NCBI GenBank assembly: GCA_002344125.1
Contig: DDTQ01000012.1
Span: 335,360-399,359, forward strand
Length of the DNA: 64,000 bases
Source: Ignavibacteria bacterium UBA2360
Lineage (GTDB): Bacteria; Bacteroidota; Ignavibacteria; Tepidaquicellales; OLB5
Reading direction: 5' to 3'
Part shown: positions 1 to 8,814 of the stretch, piece by piece
Position numbering within the stretch: position 1 is the first letter of the stretch
How the letters are laid out: each line of letters starts with the position of its first letter
Notes under the pieces: model-generated
The model's database searches: none
What the model saw: only the letters and a program-made list of their open reading frames with translations
Told to the model about the DNA's origin: nothing
Program-made: the position numbers and the translations under genes

Positions 1-2
1 AG

Positions 3-1130
3 ATCGACAGCATTCTGGGTGATGTTGATATTTGTCTTGGTTCCATGATGAAACTGCTGAAAGACGGAAAAAGCGCGCATGAAAAATTCTTCTCAGATAT
101 CATTCTGAATTCAATTGACGCAATTATCGGGCTTGATAACAATTACAGGGTTTTCCTGTGGAATAAAGGCGCCGAAGCAATGTTCGGTTATAAAAAAGAA
201 GAGGTTATGGGCAGGGAATTTGATTTCCTGATACCTGAAATTCTTTTGAGCAAGGGCGAAAAGAAATTTCTCATTGATGAAGTGAACAGAAACGGTTTCC
301 TTGCCAACTATGAAAGCGAAAGATTGAAAAAGAACGGTGAAACTATTAATGTAAGTATTTCACGGTTTGCAATTTATGATGAAAACAACATTAGCTCAAT
401 AGGCTCCGTGGGGATCCTTCGCGATATTACCACAGTAAAAAAACTTCAGAAGGAATTACGTGAAAAGGAAAATCTTGCCCTTATCGGCGAGGTTGTTTCC
501 AGTATTGCGCACAGCCTTTCCAACCCGCTTAACATAATTTCAGGGAATGCTGACTATCTTCTGCTGAACAGAAAACCGGGAGAAGCGGATCACGAAGAGC
601 TTAAGACAATTGTAGATGAAACGACCCGCATAACCAAATCATTAAGGGGTCTGCTGAATTTTTCGAGGCCTTTAAACGCAGAAAAGGCCAAAACCCAAAT
701 TAATGAACTTGCCGAAGAAGTGATTTCCAAAACCAGGTTCATCATAGGGAATAAAAATATTGTCATCAAACGGCAATTTGATAAAAACCTGCCGGTTATA
801 CCGGTTGATAGAGCGCAGATAGAAGAAGTAATAACAAATCTGGTGGTAAACGCCATTCAGGCGTTTACGGCAAACGGTGAAATTATTCTGAAAACCCGCG
901 CGGGAAGTTCTGATATTTTCATAGAAGTTTCAGATAACGGGCCGGGTATTCCAAAAGAGCTCCAGGAAAAAATATTCAGACCCTTTTACTCATCAAAGGG
1001 ATACGGCAAGGGCACGGGGCTTGGGCTTTCGATAGTTAAAAGAATAGTTAGCGAACATGACGGGTCAGTTAAATTACGCTCTCAAACCGGAAAAGGAACA
1101 ACCTTTACTATCAGGTTACCTGTAAAATAA
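3..1130 (+). CDS. PAS-domain sensor histidine kinase (5' end outside window)
   Basis: The reading frame is open to the left edge, with no stop before the first internal ATG at 45, so the true start is probably upstream of the window. What is visible is the C-terminal part of a two-component sensor kinase. A PAS domain (from about DIILNSIDAIIGLD to ILRDITTVKK) is followed by a HisKA dimerisation helix with the phospho-acceptor His in the AHSLSNP motif. A HATPase_c domain follows with N box (TNLVVNAIQAF), G1 (DNGPGIP) and G2 (GTGLGLSI). No membrane segment is seen in the visible part, so sensing is probably cytosolic. No response regulator is adjacent. The NtrC-type regulator at 4666 is a possible but unproven partner, since such kinases often pair with sigma-54 activators. 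Confidence 0.9.
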   Translation: MDSILGDVDICLGSMMKLLKDGKSAHEKFFSDIILNSIDAIIGLDNNYRVFLWNKGAEAMFGYKKEEVMGREFDFLIPEILLSKGEKKFLIDEVNRNGFLANYESERLKKNGETINVSISRFAIYDENNISSIGSVGILRDITTVKKLQKELREKENLALIGEVVSSIAHSLSNPLNIISGNADYLLLNRKPGEADHEELKTIVDETTRITKSLRGLLNFSRPLNAEKAKTQINELAEEVISKTRFIIGNKNIVIKRQFDKNLPVIPVDRAQIEEVITNLVVNAIQAFTANGEIILKTRAGSSDIFIEVSDNGPGIPKELQEKIFRPFYSSKGYGKGTGLGLSIVKRIVSEHDGSVKLRSQTGKGTTFTIRLPVK

Positions 1131-1161
1131 AGTTTCGATTTAAATAACTCCTGTATAACGC

Positions 1162-1193
1162 CAAAAGCCACCAATTGAAATTGATGGCTTTTG
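1162..1193. terminator. Bidirectional hairpin terminator
   Basis: A stem of about 14 bp (one G-T wobble) closes a 3-4 nt loop. It is flanked by an A run on the left and a T run on the right, so it can stop both the + strand kinase ending at 1130 and the - strand gene ending at 1215. Confidence 0.7.
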
Positions 1194-1214
1194 TATTTGC
1201 CGGTTAAACAGTAT

Positions 1215-2030
1215 TTATTTTATTAAGATCATTTTTTTAGTAGTTATCAGTCCGCCAATGCTGATCTTTGTAAAATAAACTCCGCTATTTACCGGGGATC
1301 CGGAATTTGTGACCGCATTCCATATGAATGTATGATCTCCGGAATTCATTGTTCTGTTTGCAAGTGTATATATCTCACTGCCCGAAACGTCATAGATCTG
1401 TATGTTTACTTCTGTTTTTTTTGCAAGGCTGATATCAATGTTTGTTGAAGGATTAAACGGGTTTGGATAATTTTCACTTATCTTAAAATCTGCAGGAGAA
1501 ATATTAGGTTCTATACCAACTGTACTTCTGACAATTATTCTCTTGCTAATAGCATGATTCCATGCATCGCCTCCTGTATTACTCTGCGAGTTTCCGGCTA
1601 ATCCAACCGCCCATAGAGTATCCGTTCCGCCGGTACCCGGAGCAGTATAACTGAAGAAAACTGTTACCGACCCGTTAGTCATAGTTATATTATCATTGTG
1701 TGTTAGTTCACCATTTGCAATATGCAGTCCTGGAGTAACTACACCCAAAACTCCCAGTCTGGTCGCAACATCTAGCCCCATACCTGTTTTTCCGGCATTG
1801 GAAACTGTTAGGCTGAATTGCTGGGTTTGCCCGGTGTTAACTGTATCGGGTCCGGCGATTGTTACTGTTACACCGGTATTAACTGAACCGTGACATGAAC
1901 AACCTGATGTGCTGGTTTTTAAAGTCCTGCCTGTTCTTCCATCAATATTACCAAACAAAATAACTGATGACGCGAAGAAAATAATTATCAATGCCGTGAA
2001 GAATTTTTTACTGAGTATTACATTTTTCAT
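1215..2030 (-). CDS. T9SS-exported protein with N-terminal CxCH motif (choice-of-anchor V type)
   Basis: The 271-residue protein has a signal peptide (FFTALIIIFFASSVILFG), then a GCSCHGS motif, a beta-sandwich-like region, and a T9SS type A sorting domain (NYPNPFNPSTNID to KKMILIK). The GCSCHG motif is CxCH, one residue short of the canonical heme site. Similar proteins in Bacteroidota, recalled from memory, carry this motif in a 'choice-of-anchor V' region, and heme binding is unproven. The frame extends to a TTG at 2048, but the ATG at 2030 has an AAGGGG ribosome site 9-10 nt upstream and starts the signal peptide cleanly. The cell-surface location is inferred. It lies downstream of the octaheme gene on the same strand, separated by a terminator, so it probably has its own promoter. 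Confidence 0.8.
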   Translation of the reverse strand: MKNVILSKKFFTALIIIFFASSVILFGNIDGRTGRTLKTSTSGCSCHGSVNTGVTVTIAGPDTVNTGQTQQFSLTVSNAGKTGMGLDVATRLGVLGVVTPGLHIANGELTHNDNITMTNGSVTVFFSYTAPGTGGTDTLWAVGLAGNSQSNTGGDAWNHAISKRIIVRSTVGIEPNISPADFKISENYPNPFNPSTNIDISLAKKTEVNIQIYDVSGSEIYTLANRTMNSGDHTFIWNAVTNSGSPVNSGVYFTKISIGGLITTKKMILIK

Positions 2031-2244
2031 TGTGATACACCCCTTCAATTAAGTTTATTATTTAGTTGTAGTACCACTAATATCCACTACAAAATTAATA
2101 CAAAGATCTGCTGATTAATATGATTTGATACAGTGAAAATCACTGAAAAATATGATTTTCCTCCCCAATTGTCTTAAAGTACCGAATTAAGAAAAAGCAT
2201 AACATCATAACCTGAAAGAATCCATTTAGTATTATACAGAAATC

Positions 2245-2276
2245 AAAACCCCCGCATTTCTGCGGGGGTTTTTTTG
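2245..2276 (-). terminator. Strong GC hairpin terminator
   Basis: A 9-bp stem of CCCCCGCA and its complement closes a short loop, with a 7-T run on + and a 4-T run on -. It sits downstream of the octaheme cytochrome gene and isolates it from the following gene. Confidence 0.7.
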
Positions 2277-2358
2277 ATTCATCTGGGTTTTTATCTCAAT
2301 TAACTATTTCTCAATAAACCAGATGCAAATAATAAGAGCCTGTATTATTTCATAAGTG

Positions 2359-4464
2359 TTATTTAAGCAATATCATTTTTTTCACATCGCTGTAGCTGCC
2401 GGCAACTATTCTGTAGAAATATACGCCGCTGGCAATCTTTGCGTTCATTTCATTTGTTCCGTTCCAGTCAACCTCATATTTTCCTGCTGTGAATTTATCT
2501 CTCGCAAGCACCTTAACAACTCTTCCGGTTATATCAAATACAGCTATAGTTACATCGGTTTCCTTTGGCAGCGAAAACTTGAATTTCGTTGTCGGGTTGA
2601 ACGGGTTTGGATAGTTCTGTGTAAGCTCGAACTTTTGGGGCACTTCATAAGAAACATTTACTATTCCTACTATTGCGTTTCTTGAAGCTACAAGTGCATC
2701 AATTACATATTTGGCATTATGCATACCAAATTCACTGCCATCTCTTATAGAAAGATAGTTTATGTAAGCTTTTTTCATGTTAAGATGGTTCGGATTCAAT
2801 GTATCAGCACCGAGTAACTGCCATGCGACTGAATCAACTCCATATGGAGGCAAAGCCATTGCCAGCCTTGTTAAGCTGCCTTTGGTTTCCATTATCCATG
2901 ATTCTGTGGTTCCGTCGCCGTCATAATCTGCGTCTGCTATAAACTGGTCAAACCTGGTTTTTCCAAAATGGCATGTCTGGCACGCTTTCAAATGATCATA
3001 GTTTGTTTCTTCATTATGCAGGTAAAGCGCATGTCCGCCAACTTTATCTTTATTTGCCGATGCCGTATCCGTGGGTGCCATATGACAGGTTACGCATGCA
3101 TTCTGCAGAAATGTAAAATGCTGTGTTGATCTGTATGGTGCGCCGCCGAATGTTGCCAGGTTCTGTCCTAAATAAATATCAGCCTGTGAGTTATGGTGCG
3201 GGCCCCAGTTTCCGCTGGTTATCTTTGTATTAACATATGTCATCGTATTTCTTCTGGATTTATGGCAATCCATACATGTTGCGCCGCTTCCTACGTTGGT
3301 ATAATGATAGCCGTTTGCAAGCGTATCGCTGCCGGCCGGTCTGTTCCTTAAACTTGCATTATTGGTGTTGCCGTGCGGGTCATGGCAGGTTGCGCATGTT
3401 ACCATTTCATGGCTTGCAACGGTTTTACCGTTGGTGTTGGTTCCTATTCCTTTTGTGAAATTAACATAACCCTGTCCATCATGACATCTGATACAGTTAT
3501 CCAGGTTATTCGTTCCGTTGTTGTTCTGCGCAAATGAACTGCTCCATATAACTTTTGAGTGTCTTGCGTTCTTCCATTGTGCAAATTCAGGTCCAAGATG
3601 CGGTGAATCGTGGCACTTTCCGCAATTACCTTCATCAACTGATTTCATTATCATATTGGTATCACCGCCGCCGAATACATGTTCATTTCCGGGGCCATGG
3701 CAGCTTTCGCAGCCGACATTTGCAAATGCAACAAGTGAGGGGAAGCGGTTCTTTAATGAATCCCAGTTAGCCGGTTTTGGCGGAGCGTAGTTTGTCCAGT
3801 TCCAGCCTAATTCTGTTGCTTTATCATCAAAACCGTTATTGTTGGTTATGTTAAAATGATTGTATCCTAATGTGTGAACCCTGAACTGCTCAATTCCGTA
3901 TGATGTCGGGCCGGCTGTTATTTTTGATTTAAACGTTGTGGCGTGTTTAGAAACTTTCCATCTGTCAAATATCGCAGTGAACTGCGGTGTTGTTCCGTGA
4001 CAACTCATACAGTTTGGAAATACTGCAGGCACATTATCAAATCCGCCGGTTCCCACAAATGTTGAACCGTAAATGGTTACGGTGGTATCTTTTGAGCCGG
4101 ATGAAGTTGTAACAGATACCTGAACCTGGTATGTACCTGATAGATCCGCTTTGAATTTCTGCCATGTAGGTAATCCTGTTATTCCGGCAAGAGTTGCTGT
4201 TGATCCTCCCGGTTTAACAAGCATTGTCCAGGTTGCGCTTTGGATAGATGTGGTATCTCCAAAATTCCACGCTCTTAAATAAACATAAGTGCCCCTGGCT
4301 ACCGTTCTTAGCCCGGTTGCTACAGTAGAATCTGCTGTGAATGCTGAATTTGTTGCCAGCATCTGCGGTGTGATATATTCGGTTACTATTTTAACCCTGG
4401 GTGCGCTGATAAGTATTCCTGTGCAAAAGAGTACAAACAGTATAAAAGTACCTGTCCGTTTCAT
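2359..4464 (-). CDS. T9SS-exported octaheme c-type cytochrome
   Basis: The 701-residue precursor has a signal peptide and an Ig/PKD-like N-terminal region (about residues 30-145). Eight CXXCH heme sites (CMSCH, CESCH, CGKCH, CIRCH, CATCH, CMDCH, CVTCH, CQTCH) lie between about residues 150 and 500. A T9SS type A sorting domain (NYPNPFNPTTKF to KKMILLK) occupies the last 85 residues. The start at 4464 is chosen because a perfect AGGAGG lies 7 nt upstream; the longer frame from 4515 adds a charged non-signal stretch. Hemes would be attached in the periplasm by the Ccm system and the holoprotein then moved across the outer membrane by T9SS to the surface. A sigma-54-like promoter lies upstream. 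A role as terminal electron-transfer protein or surface oxidoreductase is inferred. The octaheme count alone does not identify an enzyme family, and no nitrite-reductase CXXCK site is present. Confidence 0.9.
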   Translation of the reverse strand: MKRTGTFILFVLFCTGILISAPRVKIVTEYITPQMLATNSAFTADSTVATGLRTVARGTYVYLRAWNFGDTTSIQSATWTMLVKPGGSTATLAGITGLPTWQKFKADLSGTYQVQVSVTTSSGSKDTTVTIYGSTFVGTGGFDNVPAVFPNCMSCHGTTPQFTAIFDRWKVSKHATTFKSKITAGPTSYGIEQFRVHTLGYNHFNITNNNGFDDKATELGWNWTNYAPPKPANWDSLKNRFPSLVAFANVGCESCHGPGNEHVFGGGDTNMIMKSVDEGNCGKCHDSPHLGPEFAQWKNARHSKVIWSSSFAQNNNGTNNLDNCIRCHDGQGYVNFTKGIGTNTNGKTVASHEMVTCATCHDPHGNTNNASLRNRPAGSDTLANGYHYTNVGSGATCMDCHKSRRNTMTYVNTKITSGNWGPHHNSQADIYLGQNLATFGGAPYRSTQHFTFLQNACVTCHMAPTDTASANKDKVGGHALYLHNEETNYDHLKACQTCHFGKTRFDQFIADADYDGDGTTESWIMETKGSLTRLAMALPPYGVDSVAWQLLGADTLNPNHLNMKKAYINYLSIRDGSEFGMHNAKYVIDALVASRNAIVGIVNVSYEVPQKFELTQNYPNPFNPTTKFKFSLPKETDVTIAVFDITGRVVKVLARDKFTAGKYEVDWNGTNEMNAKIASGVYFYRIVAGSYSDVKKMILLK

Positions 4465-4528
4465 TGTGATTCCTCCTAAATTGTTGGTGTTTAACATTTT
4501 CTTTTTCAAACTCATTGACTATTATATA

Positions 4529-4544
4529 CTCAATTTGCGTGCCA
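4529..4544 (-). promoter_or_regulatory. Putative sigma-54 (-24/-12) promoter of the octaheme gene
   Basis: On the minus strand the sequence reads TGGCACG-CAAA-TTGAG. It matches the full -24 element (TGGCACG) and the TTG of the -12 element at correct spacing, but the normally conserved C after TTG-G is not kept. It lies about 65 nt upstream of the ATG at 4464 and in the same intergenic space as the divergent sigma-54 activator gene. Confidence 0.5.
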
Positions 4545-4665
4545 AAAAAAGTGCCTATAAACACCTCATTTTATAGATGTTTTGAATTGGGTGGGGCTAA
4601 ATTACACACAGTATGCCAAATTGTGCTGAAATTGCGGTTATTTATGATGAACATCAACTGTTTAT

Positions 4666-6087
4666 ATGACTTTTATCATAATATTGTATGATAAACATAT
4701 TTATATTTGTATACGAAGATCAATAAAATTTACAAATATCAATTTGCCACCCGAAGATATAAAAATACTTGTTGTTGATGATGAAGAGAATTCCACAATA
4801 CTCCTCAAAAAAGTGCTGGAAAAGAAAGGCTTCAATGCCATTACTCAAAATGATTCCAAAGCTGCGCTTGAATTGATAGCCAATGAGGATTTTGATATTA
4901 TCATTTCAGATCTGCAAATGCCTGATGTAAGCGGCATAGATCTGCTGAAAGCCAAAAAAGAAGATACACTTTTTATAATGATCACAGGCTTCGGATCTAT
5001 TGATTCCGCCGTGGAAGCAATGAAACTTGGCGCGTATGATTACATAAGTAAACCCTTTAACCTCGAAGAGTTCATACTGAAATTTGATAAGGCCGTGGAT
5101 AATATCGCGCTGAATGCGCAAGTAGCCAACCTGCGCTCGCAGGTTGATGAAACTTCATCGTTCAGCAGTATAATAGGGAAGAGCCGGAAGATGCTGCACG
5201 TGTTTGATATGATAAAAAATGTTTCGCGTACCGATGCCAACGTTTTCATCGAAGGCGCAAGCGGAACGGGGAAAGAGCTTGTTGCCAAGGCAATACATTA
5301 CAACAGCAGCAGGGCCAACGGACCCTTTATAGCTGTAAACTGCAGCGCCATTCCTGATAATCTGCTTGAAAGCGAACTCTTCGGTCATACTAAAGGCGCA
5401 TACACGGGCGCGATTGAAGCGCAAAAAGGAGTGTTTGAACTTGCACATGGCGGCACATTGCTGCTGGATGAAATTGCTGAAATGCCTTATAACCTGCAAT
5501 CAAAGCTGCTTAGAGTAATTGAAACCTGGGAAATTAAACCCCTTGGCAGCGATAAGGTGAAGAAGATTGATGTAAGATTACTCAGCGCAACTAACCGTAC
5601 TATCAAAGAAATGATAGATGAAAAAAAGTTCCGTGAAGATCTTTTTTACAGGATTGCCACAGTTACAATTTCATTGCCGCCGCTGAATGAGAGAAAGGAT
5701 GATATACCGCTGCTTGCGGATCATTTCATAAAGAAGATATCAGCTAAAATGAAACGCAATGTTTCCCTGAAAGGTGATGCCATTGAGGCGCTGACGCGCC
5801 ATCAGTGGAAGGGGAATGTCAGGGAGCTTGAAAGCGTAATTGAGCGCGCGGTTATATCAAGTGATACCGATATGCTGGGCAAACACTATTTCAGATTCCT
5901 GGTATCAAACGGCAGCGATGAAGAAACCTTAACACCGGGCGGGAATATGGAACTTAAAGACCTGGAAAAAGTTCACATCCGTAAAGTTCTCGAAGAGAAC
6001 GGCTGGAATAAATTGCAGGCAGCAAAGATCTTAGGCATCGACCGCAAAACTCTTTACAAGAAGATCAAGGAATATGAATTGGAGTAA
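4666..6087 (+). CDS. Sigma-54-dependent response regulator (NtrC family)
   Basis: Domain order is receiver (KILVVDDEE at the N-terminus; phospho-acceptor Asp in IIISDLQMP; Lys in YISKPF), AAA+ sigma-54 interaction domain (Walker A GASGTGKE; GAYTGA, a variant of the sigma-54-contacting GAFTGA loop; Walker B TLLLDEI; arginine-finger region near FREDLFYRI), and a C-terminal Fis-type HTH (LQAAKILGIDRKTLYKKI). The length of 473 residues is usual once the N-terminal extension is discounted. The first ATG gives 26 odd residues before the receiver, so an in-frame TTG at 4744 is a likely alternative start. It is divergent from the octaheme cytochrome gene, whose upstream region has a sigma-54-like promoter, so it may activate that gene and the similar promoter at 11964. 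Its cognate kinase is not adjacent. Confidence 0.92.
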   Translation: MTFIIILYDKHIYICIRRSIKFTNINLPPEDIKILVVDDEENSTILLKKVLEKKGFNAITQNDSKAALELIANEDFDIIISDLQMPDVSGIDLLKAKKEDTLFIMITGFGSIDSAVEAMKLGAYDYISKPFNLEEFILKFDKAVDNIALNAQVANLRSQVDETSSFSSIIGKSRKMLHVFDMIKNVSRTDANVFIEGASGTGKELVAKAIHYNSSRANGPFIAVNCSAIPDNLLESELFGHTKGAYTGAIEAQKGVFELAHGGTLLLDEIAEMPYNLQSKLLRVIETWEIKPLGSDKVKKIDVRLLSATNRTIKEMIDEKKFREDLFYRIATVTISLPPLNERKDDIPLLADHFIKKISAKMKRNVSLKGDAIEALTRHQWKGNVRELESVIERAVISSDTDMLGKHYFRFLVSNGSDEETLTPGGNMELKDLEKVHIRKVLEENGWNKLQAAKILGIDRKTLYKKIKEYELE

Positions 6088-6222
6088 CGTGAAATGTGAA
6101 ACGTCAAACCTTCTCTCACTTCGTTCGATAAGGCAACTGCCTTTGCCAAAAACTTCGGCAGTCAAGGGCAGGGCGACAAAATCTCTGTTATCAATATAAG
6201 TTTATTAACTATATAAAATTCA

Positions 6223-6250
6223 AGAACAAGGGGCTGTAGCCCCTTGTTCT
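6223..6250. repeat. Perfect 28-nt palindrome (hairpin)
   Basis: Two exact 13-nt arms surround a GT centre. There is no T run, so it is a weak terminator at best. It sits between convergent genes ending at 6087 and 6284 and may terminate both or be a dispersed palindromic repeat. Confidence 0.6.
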
Positions 6251-6283
6251 AAATGATATTTCGCATGTAACTTCAGATTTTGT

Positions 6284-7018
6284 TTACTTCCTCAGATCCA
6301 CCCCATACATTACCCATGCTTTCAGACTTAAGAGCATATCTTTCCAGCCGGCGTTATTCATGAATGAGCTGGTTATGCCATCATCATCATTTTTATATCC
6401 TTCTTCGGTGACAGATACTCTTGTTTTACCATCAACCTCTTCAAATATAAAAGTGACATTAATATCATAATCCACTTTATAACCCGGCCATGTGAAGGTT
6501 ATCTTTTTGTTCTCTTCAAATTCAGTTATGTTAATATCAGTTTTATGCTCACCCCATGACCATGTGATCTTATCACCTGCCGCCTTGATTGGCGCGCTTG
6601 CTGATGTAACGAAATACTTTGTTATAGCAGCGTCATCTGTGAACGCCTTAAAGACTTCAGCGATCGGTTTATCTATCCTTACCGCTACTGTGAATTTAAT
6701 TTTTTCCATTGTTTTGCTTTCTATATTGTTTTTAAATTGAATTAAATAGCTGCTCCATCCCGCTTCGTATTTTTTTACCCAGCGCTCATATATGCCCTGT
6801 ATGGGGAGCGGGTTAATGTAGTTCCACCTGTTCTTGCCTTCACGCTTTATGATAATGAGATTTGCCCTGTGCAGAATATTCAGGTGTTTCATAACTCCGT
6901 ACCTGGTGAGTTTTTTAAAGTGTTTACACAGTTCACCCGTGGTTTTTTCTTTTTCGCGCAGCAGGTCAAGTATCTTCCTTCGCGTTTTATCCGACAGTGC
7001 CTTCCAGACAAGTTCCAT
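6284..7018 (-). CDS. ArsR-family regulator fused to SRPBCC/AHSA1 domain
   Basis: Residues 1-85 form an ArsR-type winged helix (LVWKALSDKTRRKILDLL...TTGELCKHF...VMKHLNILHRANLI). Residues about 100-244 form an AHSA1/START-like SRPBCC domain (IKFTVAVRIDKPIAEVFKAFTDDAAITKYF, later W-x-D-M-L...L). In most genomes these are two adjacent genes, a repressor and an Aha1-like protein; here they are one polypeptide of 244 residues. The SRPBCC cavity could bind a hydrophobic ligand that modulates DNA binding (inference). No ArsR metal-site cysteines are evident except one Cys in ELCKHF. A perfect palindrome lies directly before the start, suggesting autoregulation. Confidence 0.85.
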   Translation of the reverse strand: MELVWKALSDKTRRKILDLLREKEKTTGELCKHFKKLTRYGVMKHLNILHRANLIIIKREGKNRWNYINPLPIQGIYERWVKKYEAGWSSYLIQFKNNIESKTMEKIKFTVAVRIDKPIAEVFKAFTDDAAITKYFVTSASAPIKAAGDKITWSWGEHKTDINITEFEENKKITFTWPGYKVDYDINVTFIFEEVDGKTRVSVTEEGYKNDDDGITSSFMNNAGWKDMLLSLKAWVMYGVDLRK

Positions 7019-7023
7019 ATAAT

Positions 7024-7047
7024 ATATGTGACTATTTAGTCACATAT
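7024..7047. promoter_or_regulatory. Perfect 24-bp palindromic operator
   Basis: Two exact 11-nt arms (ATATGTGACTA and complement) surround a TT centre. It ends 6 nt before the ArsR-SRPBCC start codon, so a bound dimer would block initiation. The symmetry suits an ArsR-type winged-helix dimer. Assignment to this regulator is by position only. Confidence 0.6.
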
Positions 7048-7160
7048 CAAAAATAGTAAACGAAGTTGAGTTTGTCAAGAGAGAAATGGAGGATACCATT
7101 AAGAGTTTTCTTTCAGCCTTGTGGAGAATTGCAAGGAATCAATCCTTTCCACTTATACGC

Positions 7161-7189
7161 TTGACAATCTTAAAATTATATATTAATTT
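7161..7189 (+). promoter_or_regulatory. Possible sigma-70-type promoter
   Basis: TTGACA at 7161-7166 is followed 17 nt later by a weak TAATTT. It lies about 100 nt before the T9SS gene at 7292. The -35 is perfect, the -10 poor. Confidence 0.25.
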
Positions 7190-7291
7190 GAAATTGACAA
7201 ATATAAATACGACCCGAATCCTGCGCGTTTACCGGTAAAACGGGAAACAGACCAAACTGATACACACCGATTAAAACTTTTTAAAATACAA

Positions 7292-8788
7292 ATGAGAAGA
7301 AGACCTGAAAAACTTGTAAAATTTATAAATGCTAAAGCATTTTGCTTTGCTGTAGTGTTAATTGCTATATTACGCGACACAAGTTTTGGACAGAATATTA
7401 CGTGGGATAAAATTTATCTGCAGTCCGCAGCAACGACTGGTAGTTCCATCAAGCAAACTACTGACGGTAATTATATTGTAACTGGTTGGAGGCTCAATTT
7501 CGGTGGTTTCATATGTAAACTGAATCCTTTTGGAGATACATTATGGATAAGATATACTCCTTACACAGATATGCAGTCAATTGTAGAGGCACCAGATGGG
7601 AGTTACGTTGCAATTGGGTACGATTATTATTTATACATTACAAAGTACTCTACATCCGGTGAGCAGATTTGGGCTAAAGTGATTGAAGAACCTAATCATG
7701 ATATCTATGTTTTTAATTTAATTAACACGAATGATAATTGCTTTTTAGTCACCGGCTATACCAGACTTGGGTTACCTTCTGTACGGTCAGGTTATTTTAC
7801 AAAAATTGATCAAAGTGGAAATAAAATCTGGGCAAAATTTATTACAAACCCCGGTGCAATAACAGGGTTCTTAAATTCTTGTAATACCGCAGATAATGGA
7901 TATATTTTGACTGGAGGTGTTAATATTAATAATAATGGTAAGATTTATTTAGCAAGACTTAACTCGAATGGAGATACGCTATGGACAAAAAATTATGGTG
8001 GCGGGGCTTTTTTATACGGTTGTTCAGTATTTCAAACTGTTGACAAAGGATTTATTGTATTTGGTAACCGTGAATATAGTAATCAAAATATTAAGTTATA
8101 TTTTCTTAAAACTGATAGTTTGGGTAACTTGCAATGGGCAAAAAATTTTGGTGATACGAATACATTCTATCAAATGCTTTTTGGTGAAAATGCGACTAAA
8201 AGCAAATATGACCATTCTTTTTATATAACAGGTTTTAGTACTAATTATCCGTATTTGGATACAAATAAAATATTTTTACTAAATGTGGATGAAAATGGAA
8301 ATAAACTATGGGAAAAATTTTATAAAAAAGATACACTTCATTTACGTGGTTTCGCAATTGACCAAACAACCGATAGTGGATTTGTAATCAGCGGCGATGC
8401 ATTTGACTCGCCTATTTTAAATAACAACTTATCTGATCCGCAATTTTTATATGTTTTAAAACTTGACAAGAACGGAATAATTAATCCTATTGGTATAAAT
8501 AGTAATCAACATCAAATACCTAAGAGCTTTAGAATATTGAATGTTTACCCCAATCCATTTAATCCGGTTACGAATATTGCTTTTGAATTGAATAAGCCGC
8601 AATTATTAACAATTAAAATTTATGATATACTTGGAAAGGAGGTGCAAGTATTAGCAGAGAAAACCTTTGGCATCGGGGTTCATAAAAGCAGTTTTGAAGC
8701 TACGAATCGCCCAAGCGGAATCTATTTCATTGAAATTAAGTCGGCAATTGGGCAAAGAGAAGTAAAAACAGCTGTTCTAATAAAATAA
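7292..8788 (+). CDS. T9SS surface protein with repeated beta-propeller-like blades
   Basis: The 498-residue protein has an N-terminal signal segment (FCFAVVLIAILRDTSFGQ). It then has repeated blades of the form '...GYILTGG...YLARLNSNGDTLWTKNYGG', in which a trailing Trp-x-Lys and Gly-Asp-x-x-W recur every 50-60 residues. A T9SS type A sorting domain (VYPNPFNPVTNIA to VKTAVLIK) ends it. Such blades are typical of lipid-anchored or surface-displayed beta-propellers without catalytic residues. It probably acts in adhesion or binding, but the substrate is unknown. It is spaced 26 nt from the next T9SS gene, suggesting co-transcription. Codon use is more AT-rich than the cytochrome operon. Confidence 0.8.
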   Translation: MRRRPEKLVKFINAKAFCFAVVLIAILRDTSFGQNITWDKIYLQSAATTGSSIKQTTDGNYIVTGWRLNFGGFICKLNPFGDTLWIRYTPYTDMQSIVEAPDGSYVAIGYDYYLYITKYSTSGEQIWAKVIEEPNHDIYVFNLINTNDNCFLVTGYTRLGLPSVRSGYFTKIDQSGNKIWAKFITNPGAITGFLNSCNTADNGYILTGGVNINNNGKIYLARLNSNGDTLWTKNYGGGAFLYGCSVFQTVDKGFIVFGNREYSNQNIKLYFLKTDSLGNLQWAKNFGDTNTFYQMLFGENATKSKYDHSFYITGFSTNYPYLDTNKIFLLNVDENGNKLWEKFYKKDTLHLRGFAIDQTTDSGFVISGDAFDSPILNNNLSDPQFLYVLKLDKNGIINPIGINSNQHQIPKSFRILNVYPNPFNPVTNIAFELNKPQLLTIKIYDILGKEVQVLAEKTFGIGVHKSSFEATNRPSGIYFIEIKSAIGQREVKTAVLIK

Positions 8789-8814
8789 TTTCATAACCTA
8801 AAAACTTAAAACCT

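Noticed and set aside
1860..1930. GCSCHG in the 1215 gene as a c-type heme site
   Set aside because: Only one residue lies between the cysteines, so it is not CXXCH. It was recorded as a motif without claiming heme.
4600..4650. Possible sigma-54 promoter before the response regulator at 4666
   Set aside because: The sequence near 4616-4636 has TTGC but the -24 GG is missing, unlike the two sites reported.
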